Shown piece after piece: positions 55,766-64,000 of a stretch of 64,000 nucleotides of DNA. The stretch spans positions 394,884-458,883 of the forward strand of contig NZ_KL448323.1 in NCBI RefSeq assembly GCF_000709345.1, in the 5' to 3' direction. Both the position numbers and the translations under genes were made by a program. Within the stretch, counting starts at the first letter, position 1, and every line of letters starts with the position of its first letter. Source of the DNA: Polaromonas glacialis. GTDB lineage: Bacteria > Pseudomonadota > Gammaproteobacteria > Burkholderiales > Burkholderiaceae_C. Under the pieces are notes generated by a model. The model was not told the origin of the DNA. It saw only the letters and a program-made list of their open reading frames with translations, and did not search any database.

Positions 55766-55797
55766 GATTTCCGAAATACCAAGGCAAGGATGTATGC

Positions 55798-56898
55798 ATG
55801 GCTGAAAAGGATGGGACAGAGGGCTACCTGGTCACCGAGAAACTGGTCAAGCGCTTTGACGAAGCCGTGGCAGTGGACGAAGTGTCGCTGTCGGTGAACC
55901 GTGGCGAGATTTTTGCGCTGCTGGGCAGTTCGGGCTGCGGCAAATCCACCTTGCTGCGCATGTTGGCGGGTTTCGAAAAGCCCAGTTCCGGCCGTATTTT
56001 GCTGGGCGGGCAGGACGTGGCCAGCCTGCAGCCTTACGAGCGCCCGATCAACATGATGTTCCAGTCTTATGCGCTGTTTCCGCACCTCGACATCTGGGAA
56101 AACGTCGCTTTTGGCTTGAAGCGGGAAAGCCTGCCCAAGGCCCAGATCCAGCAGCGCGTCGGCGAAATGCTTGACCTGGTGCAGCTTGGCCCCTATGCCA
56201 AACGCAAGCCGCACCAGCTTTCCGGCGGCCAGCAGCAGCGGGTGGCGCTAGCCCGAAGCCTGGCCAAGCGGCCCAAGCTGTTGCTGCTCGATGAACCGCT
56301 GGGCGCGCTGGACAAGAAACTGCGCGAGCAGACCCAGTTCGAACTGGTCAACATCATCGAAAAAGTTGGCGTGACCTGCGTGATGGTGACCCACGACCAG
56401 GAAGAAGCCATGACCATGGCGGGCCGCATCGCGGTGATGAGCAAGGGCCGGGTGTTGCAGGTGGGCACGCCCGAGGAGGTGTACGAACATCCGGCGAACC
56501 GCTTCGTGGCGGACTTCATCGGCAACGTCAACATGTTCGAAGGCCGGCTCAGCGTGGACGAGATAGACCGCTGCGCCGCCGTGACCGCCATCGGTGAAAT
56601 CCAGGTCGGCCACGGGGTGAGCGGCACGCTGAACATGCCGCTGGCGATTGCCGTGCGGCCCGAGAAAATCGAGATCAGCAAAGAGCGCCCGCCAGCAGAC
56701 CGCAATGTCTTCACCGGCAAGGTCCAGGAAATCGCCTACTTCGGCTCCTACAACACCTACATCGTGGTGGCCGGCGACGGCTCCCGGGTCCGGATCACCG
56801 AAGCCAACACCTCGCGGCAGGACCTGAGCAACATCACCTGGGAAGACAAGGTCTTTTTCTGGTGGGACGACCGTGCCGGCATTGTCCTGCGCGATTGA
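55798..56898 (+). CDS. potG: Polyamine ABC transporter ATPase
   Basis: A 366-residue ATPase. Walker A is LGSSGCGKSTLLRMLAGF, followed by FQSYALFPHLDIWENVAFGL, the signature LSGGQQQRVALARSLA and Walker B LLLLDEPLGALDKKLREQ. The C-terminal 130 residues form the TOBE domain (AIAVRPEKIEIS...). It energises putrescine or spermidine import through PotH and PotI. potH follows after 15 nt. Confidence 0.96.
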   Translation: MAEKDGTEGYLVTEKLVKRFDEAVAVDEVSLSVNRGEIFALLGSSGCGKSTLLRMLAGFEKPSSGRILLGGQDVASLQPYERPINMMFQSYALFPHLDIWENVAFGLKRESLPKAQIQQRVGEMLDLVQLGPYAKRKPHQLSGGQQQRVALARSLAKRPKLLLLDEPLGALDKKLREQTQFELVNIIEKVGVTCVMVTHDQEEAMTMAGRIAVMSKGRVLQVGTPEEVYEHPANRFVADFIGNVNMFEGRLSVDEIDRCAAVTAIGEIQVGHGVSGTLNMPLAIAVRPEKIEISKERPPADRNVFTGKVQEIAYFGSYNTYIVVAGDGSRVRITEANTSRQDLSNITWEDKVFFWWDDRAGIVLRD

Positions 56899-56913
56899 CG
56901 GAGCAAAAACGCC

Positions 56914-57831
56914 ATGGCCGCTTCCACCTTTCCCATGCCGGGCAAACGCTTCGTGATCGGCGTGCCTTATCTCTGGCTGATCGTGTTTTTCCTGTTGCCC
57001 TTCCTGATCCTGCTGTACATCAGCTTTGTCGACATGGGCAACGACATCAATCCGTTCAAGCCGATCTGGGACGCGCAAACCGGCCTGCTCAAGCTCAAGT
57101 ACGAGAACTACGGGTCGATTTTTCGCAGCAGCGAAGGCGGCGCGCTGTTCCAGACGATCTACGTCGAGGCTTATGTGCGCTCGCTCTGGTATGCGCTGTG
57201 TACCGCCGTGCTGTGCCTGGCGGTCGGCTATCCATTCGCCTATTTCATTGCGCGCTCGCCGGCCAGCGTTCGGCCCGCGCTGTTGATGATGGTGATGCTG
57301 CCGTTCTGGACCTCGTTCCTGCTGCGCGTCTATGCCTGGAAAGGCATCCTGGCCGACCAGGGCGTGCTGAACCGGGCGCTGATGGCGCTAGGATTCACGG
57401 CCGAGCCCCTGCAACTCCTGTACACCGATGTGTCCATGCTGGTGGGCATGACCTATGTCTACCTGCCCTTCATGGTGCTGCCGCTCTACGCCAACCTGGT
57501 GAAGATGGATTTTCGCCTGCTCGAAGCCGCGCATGATTTGGGCGCTTCGCCCTTCAAGGCTTTCTGGCTGGTCACCGTGCCGCTGTCGCGGGCCGGCATC
57601 ATCGCCGGCTTCATGCTGGTGTTCATTCCATGCGTGGGGGAATTCGTGATTCCCTCGCTTCTGGGCGGTCCGGAAAACATCATGATCGGACGCGTGGTCT
57701 GGGATGAAATGTTCACCAGCAACAACTGGCCCCGGGCGACGGCGCTGGCAGTCGTCATGATCGGACTGATCGTCGTGCCGCTGGCGATTTACTACCACTA
57801 CACCGGCGATGCCGCCGAGCCACGAAAGTAG
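56914..57831 (+). CDS. potH: Polyamine ABC transporter permease (PotH)
   Basis: A 305-residue permease with six TM segments: the N-terminal GVPYLWLIVFFLLPFLILLYISF, and the ATPase-contacting loop RLLEAAHDLGASPFKAFWLVTVPLSRAGIIAGF. IPCVGEFVIPSLLGGPENIMIGRVVWDEMFTSNNWPRA is highly typical of PotH. It pairs with PotI, which begins 7 nt downstream. Confidence 0.96.
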   Translation: MAASTFPMPGKRFVIGVPYLWLIVFFLLPFLILLYISFVDMGNDINPFKPIWDAQTGLLKLKYENYGSIFRSSEGGALFQTIYVEAYVRSLWYALCTAVLCLAVGYPFAYFIARSPASVRPALLMMVMLPFWTSFLLRVYAWKGILADQGVLNRALMALGFTAEPLQLLYTDVSMLVGMTYVYLPFMVLPLYANLVKMDFRLLEAAHDLGASPFKAFWLVTVPLSRAGIIAGFMLVFIPCVGEFVIPSLLGGPENIMIGRVVWDEMFTSNNWPRATALAVVMIGLIVVPLAIYYHYTGDAAEPRK

Positions 57832-57838
57832 CCTGGCC

Positions 57839-58696
57839 ATGAAAAACATGCTTGAAAAGCATTTCGGCAAGCTGTGGATGGCGCTTAGCTACCTGTTCTT
57901 GTACCTGCCGCTGATTTTCATGGTCGTCTTTTCGTTCAACAGCACCCGCCAGGATGCGGAATTCACCGGTTTTTCGCTGCGCTGGTATGACGCCTTGACG
58001 CGCGACACCAAAATCGTGGATGGTTTTTGGCTGTCGCTGAAAATCGCCACGGTGTCCGGCCTGCTGTCTGCCACGCTGGGCACGTTTTGCGCCTTTGTAC
58101 TGGTGCGCTACCGCCGCTTTCCTGGCCGAACCGCTTTCTCTGGCATGGTCAACGCGCCACTGGTCATGCCGGAAGTGGTCATTGGCCTGTCGCTGCTGCT
58201 GCTGATGGTCGGCGCGCAAAATTTTTTGGGCTGGCCGCAGCGCGGCATGCTGACCATCATCCTGGGCCATACGCTCCTGGGCATGGCGTACGCCATGGTG
58301 GTCGTCCAGTCAAGGCTGCTGGAGATGAACCGCTCGATCGAGGAAGCCGCCATGGACCTGGGCGCCAGGCCGCACCAGGTGTTTTTCCTGATCACGCTGC
58401 CCAACATCTTCCAGGCCATCCTCGCTGCTTTCCTGCTGTCCTTCACCCTGTCATTCGATGACGTGGTGATTGCTGAATTCCTCTCGGGCCCGGGCGTGAA
58501 CACGCTGCCGCAGGTGATCTTTGGCTATGCGCGGCGCGGCATCAACCCGACCATCTATGCTGCGGCGACCTTGCTGATTGCAGCGGTGACCATCGTCATC
58601 GTCAGTTACAGCGTCTGGGTAGCGCGGCAAACCCGACAGCGGGAACGTGAGATTTCAGCGGCAACCCGCACGGAACTGAGGGCGTCAGTCAAGTAG
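57839..58696 (+). CDS. potI: Polyamine ABC transporter permease (PotI)
   Basis: A 285-residue permease with six TM segments. YLFLYLPLIFMVVFSFN, the ATPase-contact loop NRSIEEAAMDLGARPHQVFFLITLPNIFQAI and LSFDDVVIAEFLSGPGVNTLPQVIFGYARRGINPTIYA match PotI. The ATG at 57839 (MKNMLEKHFGK) lies 7 nt after potH; the frame is open a little upstream but that part overlaps potH. Last gene of the polyamine cluster. Confidence 0.95.
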   Translation: MKNMLEKHFGKLWMALSYLFLYLPLIFMVVFSFNSTRQDAEFTGFSLRWYDALTRDTKIVDGFWLSLKIATVSGLLSATLGTFCAFVLVRYRRFPGRTAFSGMVNAPLVMPEVVIGLSLLLLMVGAQNFLGWPQRGMLTIILGHTLLGMAYAMVVVQSRLLEMNRSIEEAAMDLGARPHQVFFLITLPNIFQAILAAFLLSFTLSFDDVVIAEFLSGPGVNTLPQVIFGYARRGINPTIYAAATLLIAAVTIVIVSYSVWVARQTRQREREISAATRTELRASVK

Positions 58697-58728
58697 TGCG
58701 CATTCGTTTGAAGCGGCGAACAAATTTT

Positions 58729-58790
58729 AAGCATCAAATATGCCATTTTCGCACGGCTGGTATGCGTATTAAGCTATAAATATAGTAGCA
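58729..58790 (+). repeat. Family A dispersed repeat, copy 7
   Basis: AAGCATCAAATATGCC, TTCGCACGGCTGG, TGCGTATTA, then AGCTATAAATATAGTAGCA. One of the most complete copies; follows the potI stop by 32 nt. Confidence 0.85.
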
Positions 58791-59047
58791 AAAAATTGTC
58801 AAGTGTCTGGAGGTCGCGTGATGCAGGGGCAGGGTGCTTTCGTTCTACGTATTACGTGATTCACCCATCACCTGATCACGTTGGAATAAAAGGCGGCAGG
58901 TTTGGCTGAAATTTTCACAAGTCAGTAATTTTTACCACGATATGAAATAAGAGGAAAATTTTATCCTTCTGCAGGATGCGCAATAAGAAAGTTGTTTCCA
59001 TATTGTGAAAAATTCACCTAAGTAATTGATTCTTATAAATAAATTTA

Positions 59048-59091
59048 GTCTTATATAAGACATAAGAGATGAATGCAGTCTTGTAGAAGAC
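59048..59091. promoter_or_regulatory. Paired palindromic operators of aceA
   Basis: GTCTTATATAAGAC (59048-59061) is a perfect 14-bp palindrome. GTCTTGTAGAAGAC (59078-59091) keeps the same arms, GTCTT and AAGAC. The two start exactly 30 bp apart, nearly three helical turns, so dimers could bind on one face. A possible TTGATT -35 (59026-59031) with TTATAT (59051-59056) would put the first palindrome on the -10. Confidence 0.7.
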
Positions 59092-59134
59092 TTAAAATAG
59101 AGCCACTTTCTTTTCACCACTAACGGAGTTCACC

Positions 59135-60454
59135 ATGCCACAAACCCTCACGGAACAGCTTAGCCGCAGCCAGCAGATCGAAGCCCTTGAAAAAGACTGG
59201 GCCACCAACCCCCGCTGGAAAGGCATCAAGCGCGGCTACAGTGCCGCCGACGTGGTCCGTTTGCGCGGATCCTTCCCGATAGAGCACACGCTGGCTCGCC
59301 GCGGTGCTGAAAAGCTCTGGGGCCTGGTCAACAATGAGCCTTACGTGAACTGCCTCGGCGCCCTGACCGGCGGCCAGGCCATGCAGCAGGTCAAGGCTGG
59401 CGTCAAGGCCATCTACCTGTCGGGCTGGCAAGTCGCCGCTGACAACAACGGTTATGCCGCGATGTACCCCGACCAGTCTTTGTACCCGGTGGACTCGGTG
59501 CCAAAAGTCGTTGAGCGCATCAACAACACCTTCCGCCGCGCCGACGAAATCCAGCACTCCAAAGGCATTGACGCCGGCGACGCAGGCTACATCGACAACT
59601 TCGCGCCCATCGTGGCCGATGCCGAAGCCGGTTTCGGCGGCGTGCTGAACGCGTTTGAACTGATGAAGGCCATGATCAGTTCCGGCGCGGCCGGCGTTCA
59701 CTTTGAAGACCAGCTGGCTTCCGTCAAGAAATGCGGCCACATGGGCGGCAAGGTCCTGGTGCCTACGGCTGAAGCCTGCCAAAAACTGATCGCTGCCCGC
59801 ATGGCCGCCGACGTTTGCGGCGTGCCTACCCTGGTGATTGCCCGTACCGATGCCGAAGCGGCCGACTTGCTGACCAGCGACTACGACGAGAACGACAAGC
59901 CTTTCATCACCGGTGAACGCACCGCTGAAGGTTTCTACAAGACCAAAAAAGGCATGGACCAGGCGATCTCGCGCGCTGTTGCCTATGCCCATTACGCTGA
60001 CCTGGTGTGGTGCGAAACCGGTACGCCTGACCTCGAATTTGCCAAGAAATTCGCTGATGCCGTGCATGCAGTCCATCCCGGCAAGATGCTGGCTTACAAC
60101 TGCTCGCCATCGTTCAACTGGAAGAAAAACCTCGACGACGCAACCATTGCCAAGTTCCAGAAAGAACTCGGCGCCATGGGCTACAAGTACCAGTTCATCA
60201 CGCTGGCTGGCATCCACTCCATGTGGTACAACATGTTCGACTTGGCCCAGGACTACGTGGCACGCGGCATGACGGCATACATCGAAAAGGTGCAGGAGCC
60301 AGAATTTGCTGCCCGCGGCCGTGGCTACACCTTCGTGTCGCACCAGCAGGAAGTCGGCACCGGCTACTTCGACGAAGTGACCACCGTCATCCAGGGCGGC
60401 AAGTCCAGCGTGACCGCGCTGACAGGTTCGACCGAAGAAGAGCAGTTCCACTGA
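59135..60454 (+). CDS. aceA: Isocitrate lyase
   Basis: A 439-residue enzyme cleaving isocitrate to glyoxylate and succinate, the first step of the glyoxylate shunt needed for growth on acetate and fatty acids. The catalytic loop [16 protein letters not shown] has Cys200; [28 protein letters not shown] and [14 protein letters not shown] bind Mg2+ and substrate; [13 protein letters not shown] is the closing segment. Length is normal for the short bacterial form. CGGAG precedes the ATG. No malate synthase is in the window; acs upstream at 31267 fits the same use. Confidence 0.97.
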   Translation: MPQTLTEQLSRSQQIEALEKDWATNPRWKGIKRGYSAADVVRLRGSFPIEHTLARRGAEKLWGLVNNEPYVNCLGALTGGQAMQQVKAGVKAIYLSGWQVAADNNGYAAMYPDQSLYPVDSVPKVVERINNTFRRADEIQHSKGIDAGDAGYIDNFAPIVADAEAGFGGVLNAFELMKAMISSGAAGVHFEDQLASVKKCGHMGGKVLVPTAEACQKLIAARMAADVCGVPTLVIARTDAEAADLLTSDYDENDKPFITGERTAEGFYKTKKGMDQAISRAVAYAHYADLVWCETGTPDLEFAKKFADAVHAVHPGKMLAYNCSPSFNWKKNLDDATIAKFQKELGAMGYKYQFITLAGIHSMWYNMFDLAQDYVARGMTAYIEKVQEPEFAARGRGYTFVSHQQEVGTGYFDEVTTVIQGGKSSVTALTGSTEEEQFH

Positions 60455-60463
60455 CCAAACCGC

Positions 60464-60511
60464 AAGCCGGTGCGGCGTAAAATTACGCCATCCCGGCTTT
60501 CTGTTTTTTTT
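60464..60511 (+). terminator. aceA terminator
   Basis: Outer stem AAGCCGG (60464-60470) with CCGGCTT (60493-60499), inner stem GGCGTAA (60474-60480) with TTACGCC (60483-60489), then a T run to 60511. Confidence 0.88.
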
Positions 60512-60513
60512 CC

Positions 60514-60538
60514 AAGCGCGGCTCGTCCGCGCTTTTTT
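60514..60538 (+). terminator. Second terminator-like hairpin before thrS
   Basis: AAGCGCGG with CCGCGCTT around a CTCGT loop, followed by Ts. It directly follows the first terminator and precedes thrS by about 20 nt, so it could stop read-through from aceA or act as an attenuator in the thrS leader. Confidence 0.75.
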
Positions 60539-60556
60539 ATTTTTGCATTCGACACC

Positions 60557-62464
60557 ATGATTCAAATCACACTTCCCGACAATTCCAAACGCGAATATTC
60601 CCAGGCGGTCACGGTGGCAGAAGTTGCTGCGTCTATCGGCACTGGCCTGGCCAAGGCAGCACTGGGCGGAAAAGTTGATGGCAAACTGGTCGATACCAGT
60701 TTCCTTGTCAGCCAGGACAGTGCGGTTTCCATCATCACGGCCAAGGATGCGGATGGCCTGGAGCTGATCCGCCACAGCGCAGCCCACCTGATGGCCTATG
60801 CCGTGAAGGAATTGTTCCCGGAAGTGCAGGTCACCATCGGACCCGTGATTGAAAACGGATTTTTCTACGATTTTTCCTACAAGCGGCCCTTCACGCCGGA
60901 AGACCTCGTCGCCATTGAAAAGCGCATGACCGAACTGGTCGCCAAGGATGAACCCGTCACGCGCCGCGTCCTGCCGCGTGATGAGGCCGTTGCGCATTTC
61001 AAGAGCATCGGCGAGCATTACAAGGCCGAGATCATCGCCAGCATCCCTGCCAATGAAGACGTGTCGCTGTACCGCGAAGGCGCGTTTGAAGATTTGTGCC
61101 GAGGCCCCCATGTTCCCAGCACTGGCAAGCTGAAGTTTTTCAAGCTCATGAAGGTAGCGGGCGCCTACTGGCGCGGTGACCACCACAATGAGATGCTGCA
61201 GCGCATCTACGGCACCGCCTGGGCCACCAAGGACGAGTTGCAACAGTATTTGACGATGCTTGAAGAGTCCGACAAACGCGACCACCGCAAGCTCGGCAAG
61301 GAGTTGGATCTGTTTCACATCGACGACCATGCGCCGGGTCTGGTTTTCTGGCATCCCAAGGGCTGGACGGTCTGGCAGGGCGTCGAGCAATACATGCGCA
61401 AGGTCTACCAGGACAACGGCTACCAAGAGGTTAAAGGCCCGCAACTGCTGGAAAAAACGCTCTGGGAAAAAACCGGCCATTGGGACAAGTACCGCGACAA
61501 TATGTTCACGACCGAGAGTGAAAAGCGTGATTTCGCTCTCAAGCCGATGAACTGTCCCGGTCACATTCTCATATTCAAGCAAGGCATCAAGAGCTATCGA
61601 GATTTGCCGCTGCGCTACGGCGAATTCGGCCAGTGCCACCGCAACGAGCCGACAGGCGGCCTGCACGGCATCATGCGCGTGCGTGGCTTTACCCAGGATG
61701 ACGGCCATATTTTCTGCACCGAAGAGCAGATTTTGAAAGAGTGCGTTGACTACACCACGCTGCTGCAAAAGGTCTACACAGACTTCGGCTTTAAAAACAT
61801 CATTTATAAAGTGGCCACACGGCCTGAAGCCCGCATTGGCTCCGATGAAAGCTGGGACAAGGCCGAGCACGCGCTGATCGAAAGCCTGCGCGCATCAAAC
61901 TGCGAATTCGAGATTTCCCCAGGCGAGGGCGCGTTTTATGGTCCAAAAATTGAATACACGCTAAAAGATGCCATTGGCCGACAGTGGCAGTGTGGAACGA
62001 TCCAGGTCGATTTCTCGATGCCTGAGCGGCTGGATGCGGAGTATGTGGGCGAAGATGGCGCGCGCCATCGTCCCGTGATGCTGCACCGCGCCATTGTGGG
62101 AAGCCTGGAGCGATTCATTGGAATTTTGATCGAGGAACACGCCGGTGCATTGCCCACTTGGCTCGCACCAGAGCAGGTTTCTGTGCTGACCATCACCGAT
62201 TCTCAGGCTGATTACGCCAGAAGAGTTGCTAAAACGCTGCAGAATCAAGGGCTTAGGGTCAACCTTGATCTGCGTAATGAGAAAATAACGTATAAAATAC
62301 GTGAGCACTCATTGCAAAAGCTCCCATTCATCCTCGTCGTAGGTGATAAAGAAATGGCAGCAGGCGCAGTTTCAGTGCGTGCCCGGGGTAACAAAGACCT
62401 TGGCGTGATGTCTCTCGAAGCTTTTTCCAATCGAATTGCTTCGGACATCGCACAAAAAGCCTGA
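60557..62464 (+). CDS. thrS: Threonyl-tRNA synthetase
   Basis: A 635-residue class II synthetase. An N-terminal TGS domain (about 1-61), an editing domain with [16 protein letters not shown] and the catalytic core follow. Zinc-ligand Cys333 is in [11 protein letters not shown], with [35 protein letters not shown] as motif 2. The C-terminal anticodon-binding domain starts near residue 540. The ATG at 60557 gives [14 protein letters not shown], the family start. Codon use becomes less GC-rich toward its 3' end. infC follows, the usual bacterial order. Confidence 0.97.
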   Translation: MIQITLPDNSKREYSQAVTVAEVAASIGTGLAKAALGGKVDGKLVDTSFLVSQDSAVSIITAKDADGLELIRHSAAHLMAYAVKELFPEVQVTIGPVIENGFFYDFSYKRPFTPEDLVAIEKRMTELVAKDEPVTRRVLPRDEAVAHFKSIGEHYKAEIIASIPANEDVSLYREGAFEDLCRGPHVPSTGKLKFFKLMKVAGAYWRGDHHNEMLQRIYGTAWATKDELQQYLTMLEESDKRDHRKLGKELDLFHIDDHAPGLVFWHPKGWTVWQGVEQYMRKVYQDNGYQEVKGPQLLEKTLWEKTGHWDKYRDNMFTTESEKRDFALKPMNCPGHILIFKQGIKSYRDLPLRYGEFGQCHRNEPTGGLHGIMRVRGFTQDDGHIFCTEEQILKECVDYTTLLQKVYTDFGFKNIIYKVATRPEARIGSDESWDKAEHALIESLRASNCEFEISPGEGAFYGPKIEYTLKDAIGRQWQCGTIQVDFSMPERLDAEYVGEDGARHRPVMLHRAIVGSLERFIGILIEEHAGALPTWLAPEQVSVLTITDSQADYARRVAKTLQNQGLRVNLDLRNEKITYKIREHSLQKLPFILVVGDKEMAAGAVSVRARGNKDLGVMSLEAFSNRIASDIAQKA

Positions 62465-62500
62465 TGAATCTATGAACATGGTGAAATTAGGCTGCCTTCC

Positions 62501-62541
62501 TTGAAGGACGGGCGCAAGCAGCTATAGCTTTTATAGCAAAT
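62501..62541 (+). repeat. Family A dispersed repeat, copy 8
   Basis: GGACGGGCGCAAGC followed by AGCTATAGCTTTTATAGCA. It ends a few bases before the infC ribosome site (GAAGGA). Confidence 0.75.
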
Positions 62542-62558
62542 ATTGAAGGATTCGCACC

Positions 62559-63137
62559 ATCGCTACAGAATTTCGTGACCGCCGTCACCGTGAAGAACGC
62601 AAGCATCGCTTGAACCGTGAAATCATGGCCCCTGAAGTACGCCTTACCGGGCCGGACAATGAGCCTCTTGGCGTTGTCAGTCTTATGGAAGCGTTGCGTC
62701 TGGCTGGTGAAGCGGATGTGGATTTGGTTGAAATCTCGCCAACGGCCATGCCGCCTGTCTGTAGGCTTATGGATTACGGAAAATTCAAGTATGCCGAGCA
62801 GAAAAAAGCTGCAGAGGCGAAATCCAAGCAAAAGGTAATTGAGGTCAAGGAAGTCAAGTTCCGCCCTGGTACTGATGACGGTGACTACAACATCAAGCTA
62901 CGCAATATCAAGCGTTTTCTGGATGATGGCGACAAGTGCAAGATTACGCTGCGCTTTCGTGGCCGGGAAATTACGCATCAGGAGTTGGGATTGGCGTTGC
63001 TGGCGCGGATTCGTGATGAGTTGGCGGACTTGATTTTGGTGGAGCAGTTTCCAAAGCTTGAAGGTCGGCAGATGGTCATGATGATCGCACCAGGCCGCAA
63101 GAAAGTTGCTTCAAAAGCATCAGCAGAAGTCGCGTGA
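62559..63137 (+). CDS. infC: Translation initiation factor IF-3, with AUC start codon
   Basis: A 192-residue factor that binds the 30S subunit and checks the start codon. Reading from ATC at 62559 gives (M)[21 protein letters not shown], the normal betaproteobacterial start, with GAAGGA 8 nt upstream. No ATG or GTG precedes it in this frame; a TTG at 62610 would remove conserved residues. Rare start codons let IF-3 repress its own translation, as known for the AUU of E. coli inf[23 protein letters not shown] and the C-terminal [26 protein letters not shown] are typical. Confidence 0.96.
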   Translation: MATEFRDRRHREERKHRLNREIMAPEVRLTGPDNEPLGVVSLMEALRLAGEADVDLVEISPTAMPPVCRLMDYGKFKYAEQKKAAEAKSKQKVIEVKEVKFRPGTDDGDYNIKLRNIKRFLDDGDKCKITLRFRGREITHQELGLALLARIRDELADLILVEQFPKLEGRQMVMMIAPGRKKVASKASAEVA

Positions 63138-63388
63138 GCCTTTCCTCTTAAGGCTGGGCTGTCTGCCTTTGTAGAAATGACCTGACGGTTTTTCCAGCAA
63201 ATAATAAAGGTGCATCTAAACAGTGTTCCAGGAAACTCTGGCGTTAAGCCGGACTTCTGAAAGTAACGTCGTAAAAGCCGTTGCGCCAATGGCAAGTGTC
63301 AAATCTTGTCATGACAAGTGGCTCGGGGCCATCAAGTCTGCGAAAGTTTCGTAGCGCCTCACGAGCACAAACGAAAAGGAGCATTTAA
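63138..63388 (+). other. infC-rpmI gap, possible ribosomal protein leader
   Basis: 250 bp without a gene. The segment CTGCGAAAGTTTCGTAG (63339-63355) can form a short hairpin just before rpmI. In other bacteria L20 controls this operon by binding such leaders; I see no clear match to a known structure. Confidence 0.35.
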
Positions 63389-63592
63389 ATGCCCAAAATG
63401 AAGACCAAAAGCGGCGCTAAAAAGCGTTTCCGCGTTCGTCCAGGTGGCACGGTCAAACGTGGTCAAGCCTTCAAACGTCACATCTTGACCAAGAAGACCA
63501 CCAAAAACAAACGCCAATTGCGTGGATCGGTAGCTGTTCATGAGACCAATATGGGTCACATGGCACAGATGCTGCCAGGCCGTGGCATTTAA
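63389..63592 (+). CDS. rpmI: 50S ribosomal protein L35
   Basis: A 67-residue basic protein, [33 protein letters not shown] then [14 protein letters not shown], the family pattern. AAGGAG lies 8 nt before the ATG. Part of the large ribosomal subunit; read with rplT. Confidence 0.98.
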   Translation: MPKMKTKSGAKKRFRVRPGGTVKRGQAFKRHILTKKTTKNKRQLRGSVAVHETNMGHMAQMLPGRGI

Positions 63593-63617
63593 TTTAACGA
63601 CGAACAAGGAGTAATAC

Positions 63618-63977
63618 ATGCCTCGCGTCAAACGTGGTGTAACGGCTCGCCCCCGCCACAAAAAAGTTCTAGCCCTTGCAAAAGGTTTTCGCGGTCGCCG
63701 CGGTAATGTTTTCCGAATCGCCAAAGAAGCGGTAATGAAGGCAGGGCAATATGCCTACCGTGACCGTCGTAACAAGAAGCGTGTGTTCCGCCGCTTGTGG
63801 ATCGCCCGTATCAATGCTGCAAGCCGTTCATTTGGCCTGACCTACAGCCAGTTTGCCAATGGCCTGAAAAAAGCTGGAATCGAGATTGACCGCAAGGTTC
63901 TGTCCGACATGGCAATCCATGACAGCGCTGCCTTTGGCGCTATCGTCGATCAGGCCAAAGCCAAGCTGGCTACCTGA
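63618..63977 (+). CDS. rplT: 50S ribosomal protein L20
   Basis: A 119-residue basic protein starting [30 protein letters not shown], with [23 protein letters not shown], typical of L20. It binds 23S rRNA early in assembly and is the autoregulator of the infC-rpmI-rplT operon in other bacteria. AAGGAG precedes the ATG. The next gene would normally be pheS, beyond the window. Confidence 0.98.
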   Translation: MPRVKRGVTARPRHKKVLALAKGFRGRRGNVFRIAKEAVMKAGQYAYRDRRNKKRVFRRLWIARINAASRSFGLTYSQFANGLKKAGIEIDRKVLSDMAIHDSAAFGAIVDQAKAKLAT

Positions 63978-64000
63978 TTTTCAGGACAGTACGCTATTAA

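Larger units (their letters stand above)
58697..59134. other. AT-rich region upstream of isocitrate lyase
   Basis: About 440 bp. It holds a family A repeat (58729-58790), an inverted repeat (58854-58881), then strongly AT-rich DNA from about 58890 to the aceA start, with two palindromes. The short minus-strand frame 58932-59120 is not supported. The AT content contrasts with the GC-rich genes around it and fits a large regulated promoter. Confidence 0.6.

Noticed and set aside
58890..59130. AT-rich stretch as a replication origin
   Set aside because: No DnaA-box cluster (TTATCCACA) and no origin-linked genes; its place and palindromes fit the aceA promoter better.
59120..61870. Very long (over 900 codons) minus-strand frame across aceA and thrS
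   Set aside because: It spans two well-supported plus-strand genes, their terminators and the gap, and resembles no protein. It is a by-product of codon bias.

Overview
The window is chromosomal DNA from a high-GC betaproteobacterium. Gene content and order (thrS-infC-rpmI-rplT, malonyl-CoA decarboxylase with malonyl-CoA ligase and a Bug-type binding protein, a small Trp-rich protein, both fumarase classes) point to Burkholderiales. Two families of short dispersed repeats and the protein sequences suggest Comamonadaceae, probably a Polaromonas-like organism; the genus is an inference. Coding density is high. I see no phage, insertion sequence, integrase, CRISPR array or rRNA; the one RNA gene is tRNA-Ser(GCU).

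Layout. 1-6724: a secreted peptidyl-prolyl isomerase (cut by the window edge) with a TPR protein, then cysS, a DNA-3-methyladenine glycosylase, accA, tilS and lysC. 6759-6851: tRNA-Ser and terminator. 6924-13693: a TetR-type repressor divergent from an RND efflux operon (adaptor, pump, outer membrane channel), with an AcrR-like palindrome between them. 13787-19111: murI, class I and class II fumarases, and a DUF2254 membrane protein. 19268-31120: a long minus-strand block for osmotic and ion balance: proVWX glycine betaine ABC transporter, a six-gene mrp/mnh Na+/H+ antiporter operon with fused A and B subunits, a Na+/Ca2+ exchanger and a UPF0114 membrane protein. 31267-36000: acetyl-CoA synthetase, a small cytochrome c, a Trp-rich peptide and ilvD. 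36156-40542: a CHASE3/four-PAS hybrid histidine kinase, then lgt. 40644-45678: a malonate module (decarboxylase, binding protein, enoyl-CoA hydratase relative, malonyl-CoA ligase). 45697-50224: a DMT exporter, then a three-gene operon of a ThiS/MoaD-like protein, a MoeB-rhodanese fusion and an unusual 513-residue CapD-like SDR. 50723-58696: polyamine use and uptake (puuD, puuA, aminotransferase, potFGHI). 59135-63977: isocitrate lyase, thrS, infC with an AUC start, rpmI and rplT.

The most notable material is at the edges of genes. At least nine copies of a short repeat (family A: a GC-rich hairpin followed by an AGCTAT...ATAGTAGC palindrome) and two of a second repeat (family B) sit in gaps and at gene ends. 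They supply stop codons (murI, lgt), start codons (the glycosylase, murI), the sequence just before the infC ribosome site, and in one case about 20 in-frame codons inside an enoyl-CoA hydratase gene. lysC carries a strong internal ribosome site and in-frame ATG at the usual place for a separate regulatory beta subunit. Isocitrate lyase has two palindromes exactly 30 bp apart over its probable promoter. The best candidate for an undescribed system is the ThiS/MoaD-MoeB-rhodanese-SDR operon, which has all parts for making a protein thiocarboxylate but an unknown acceptor.
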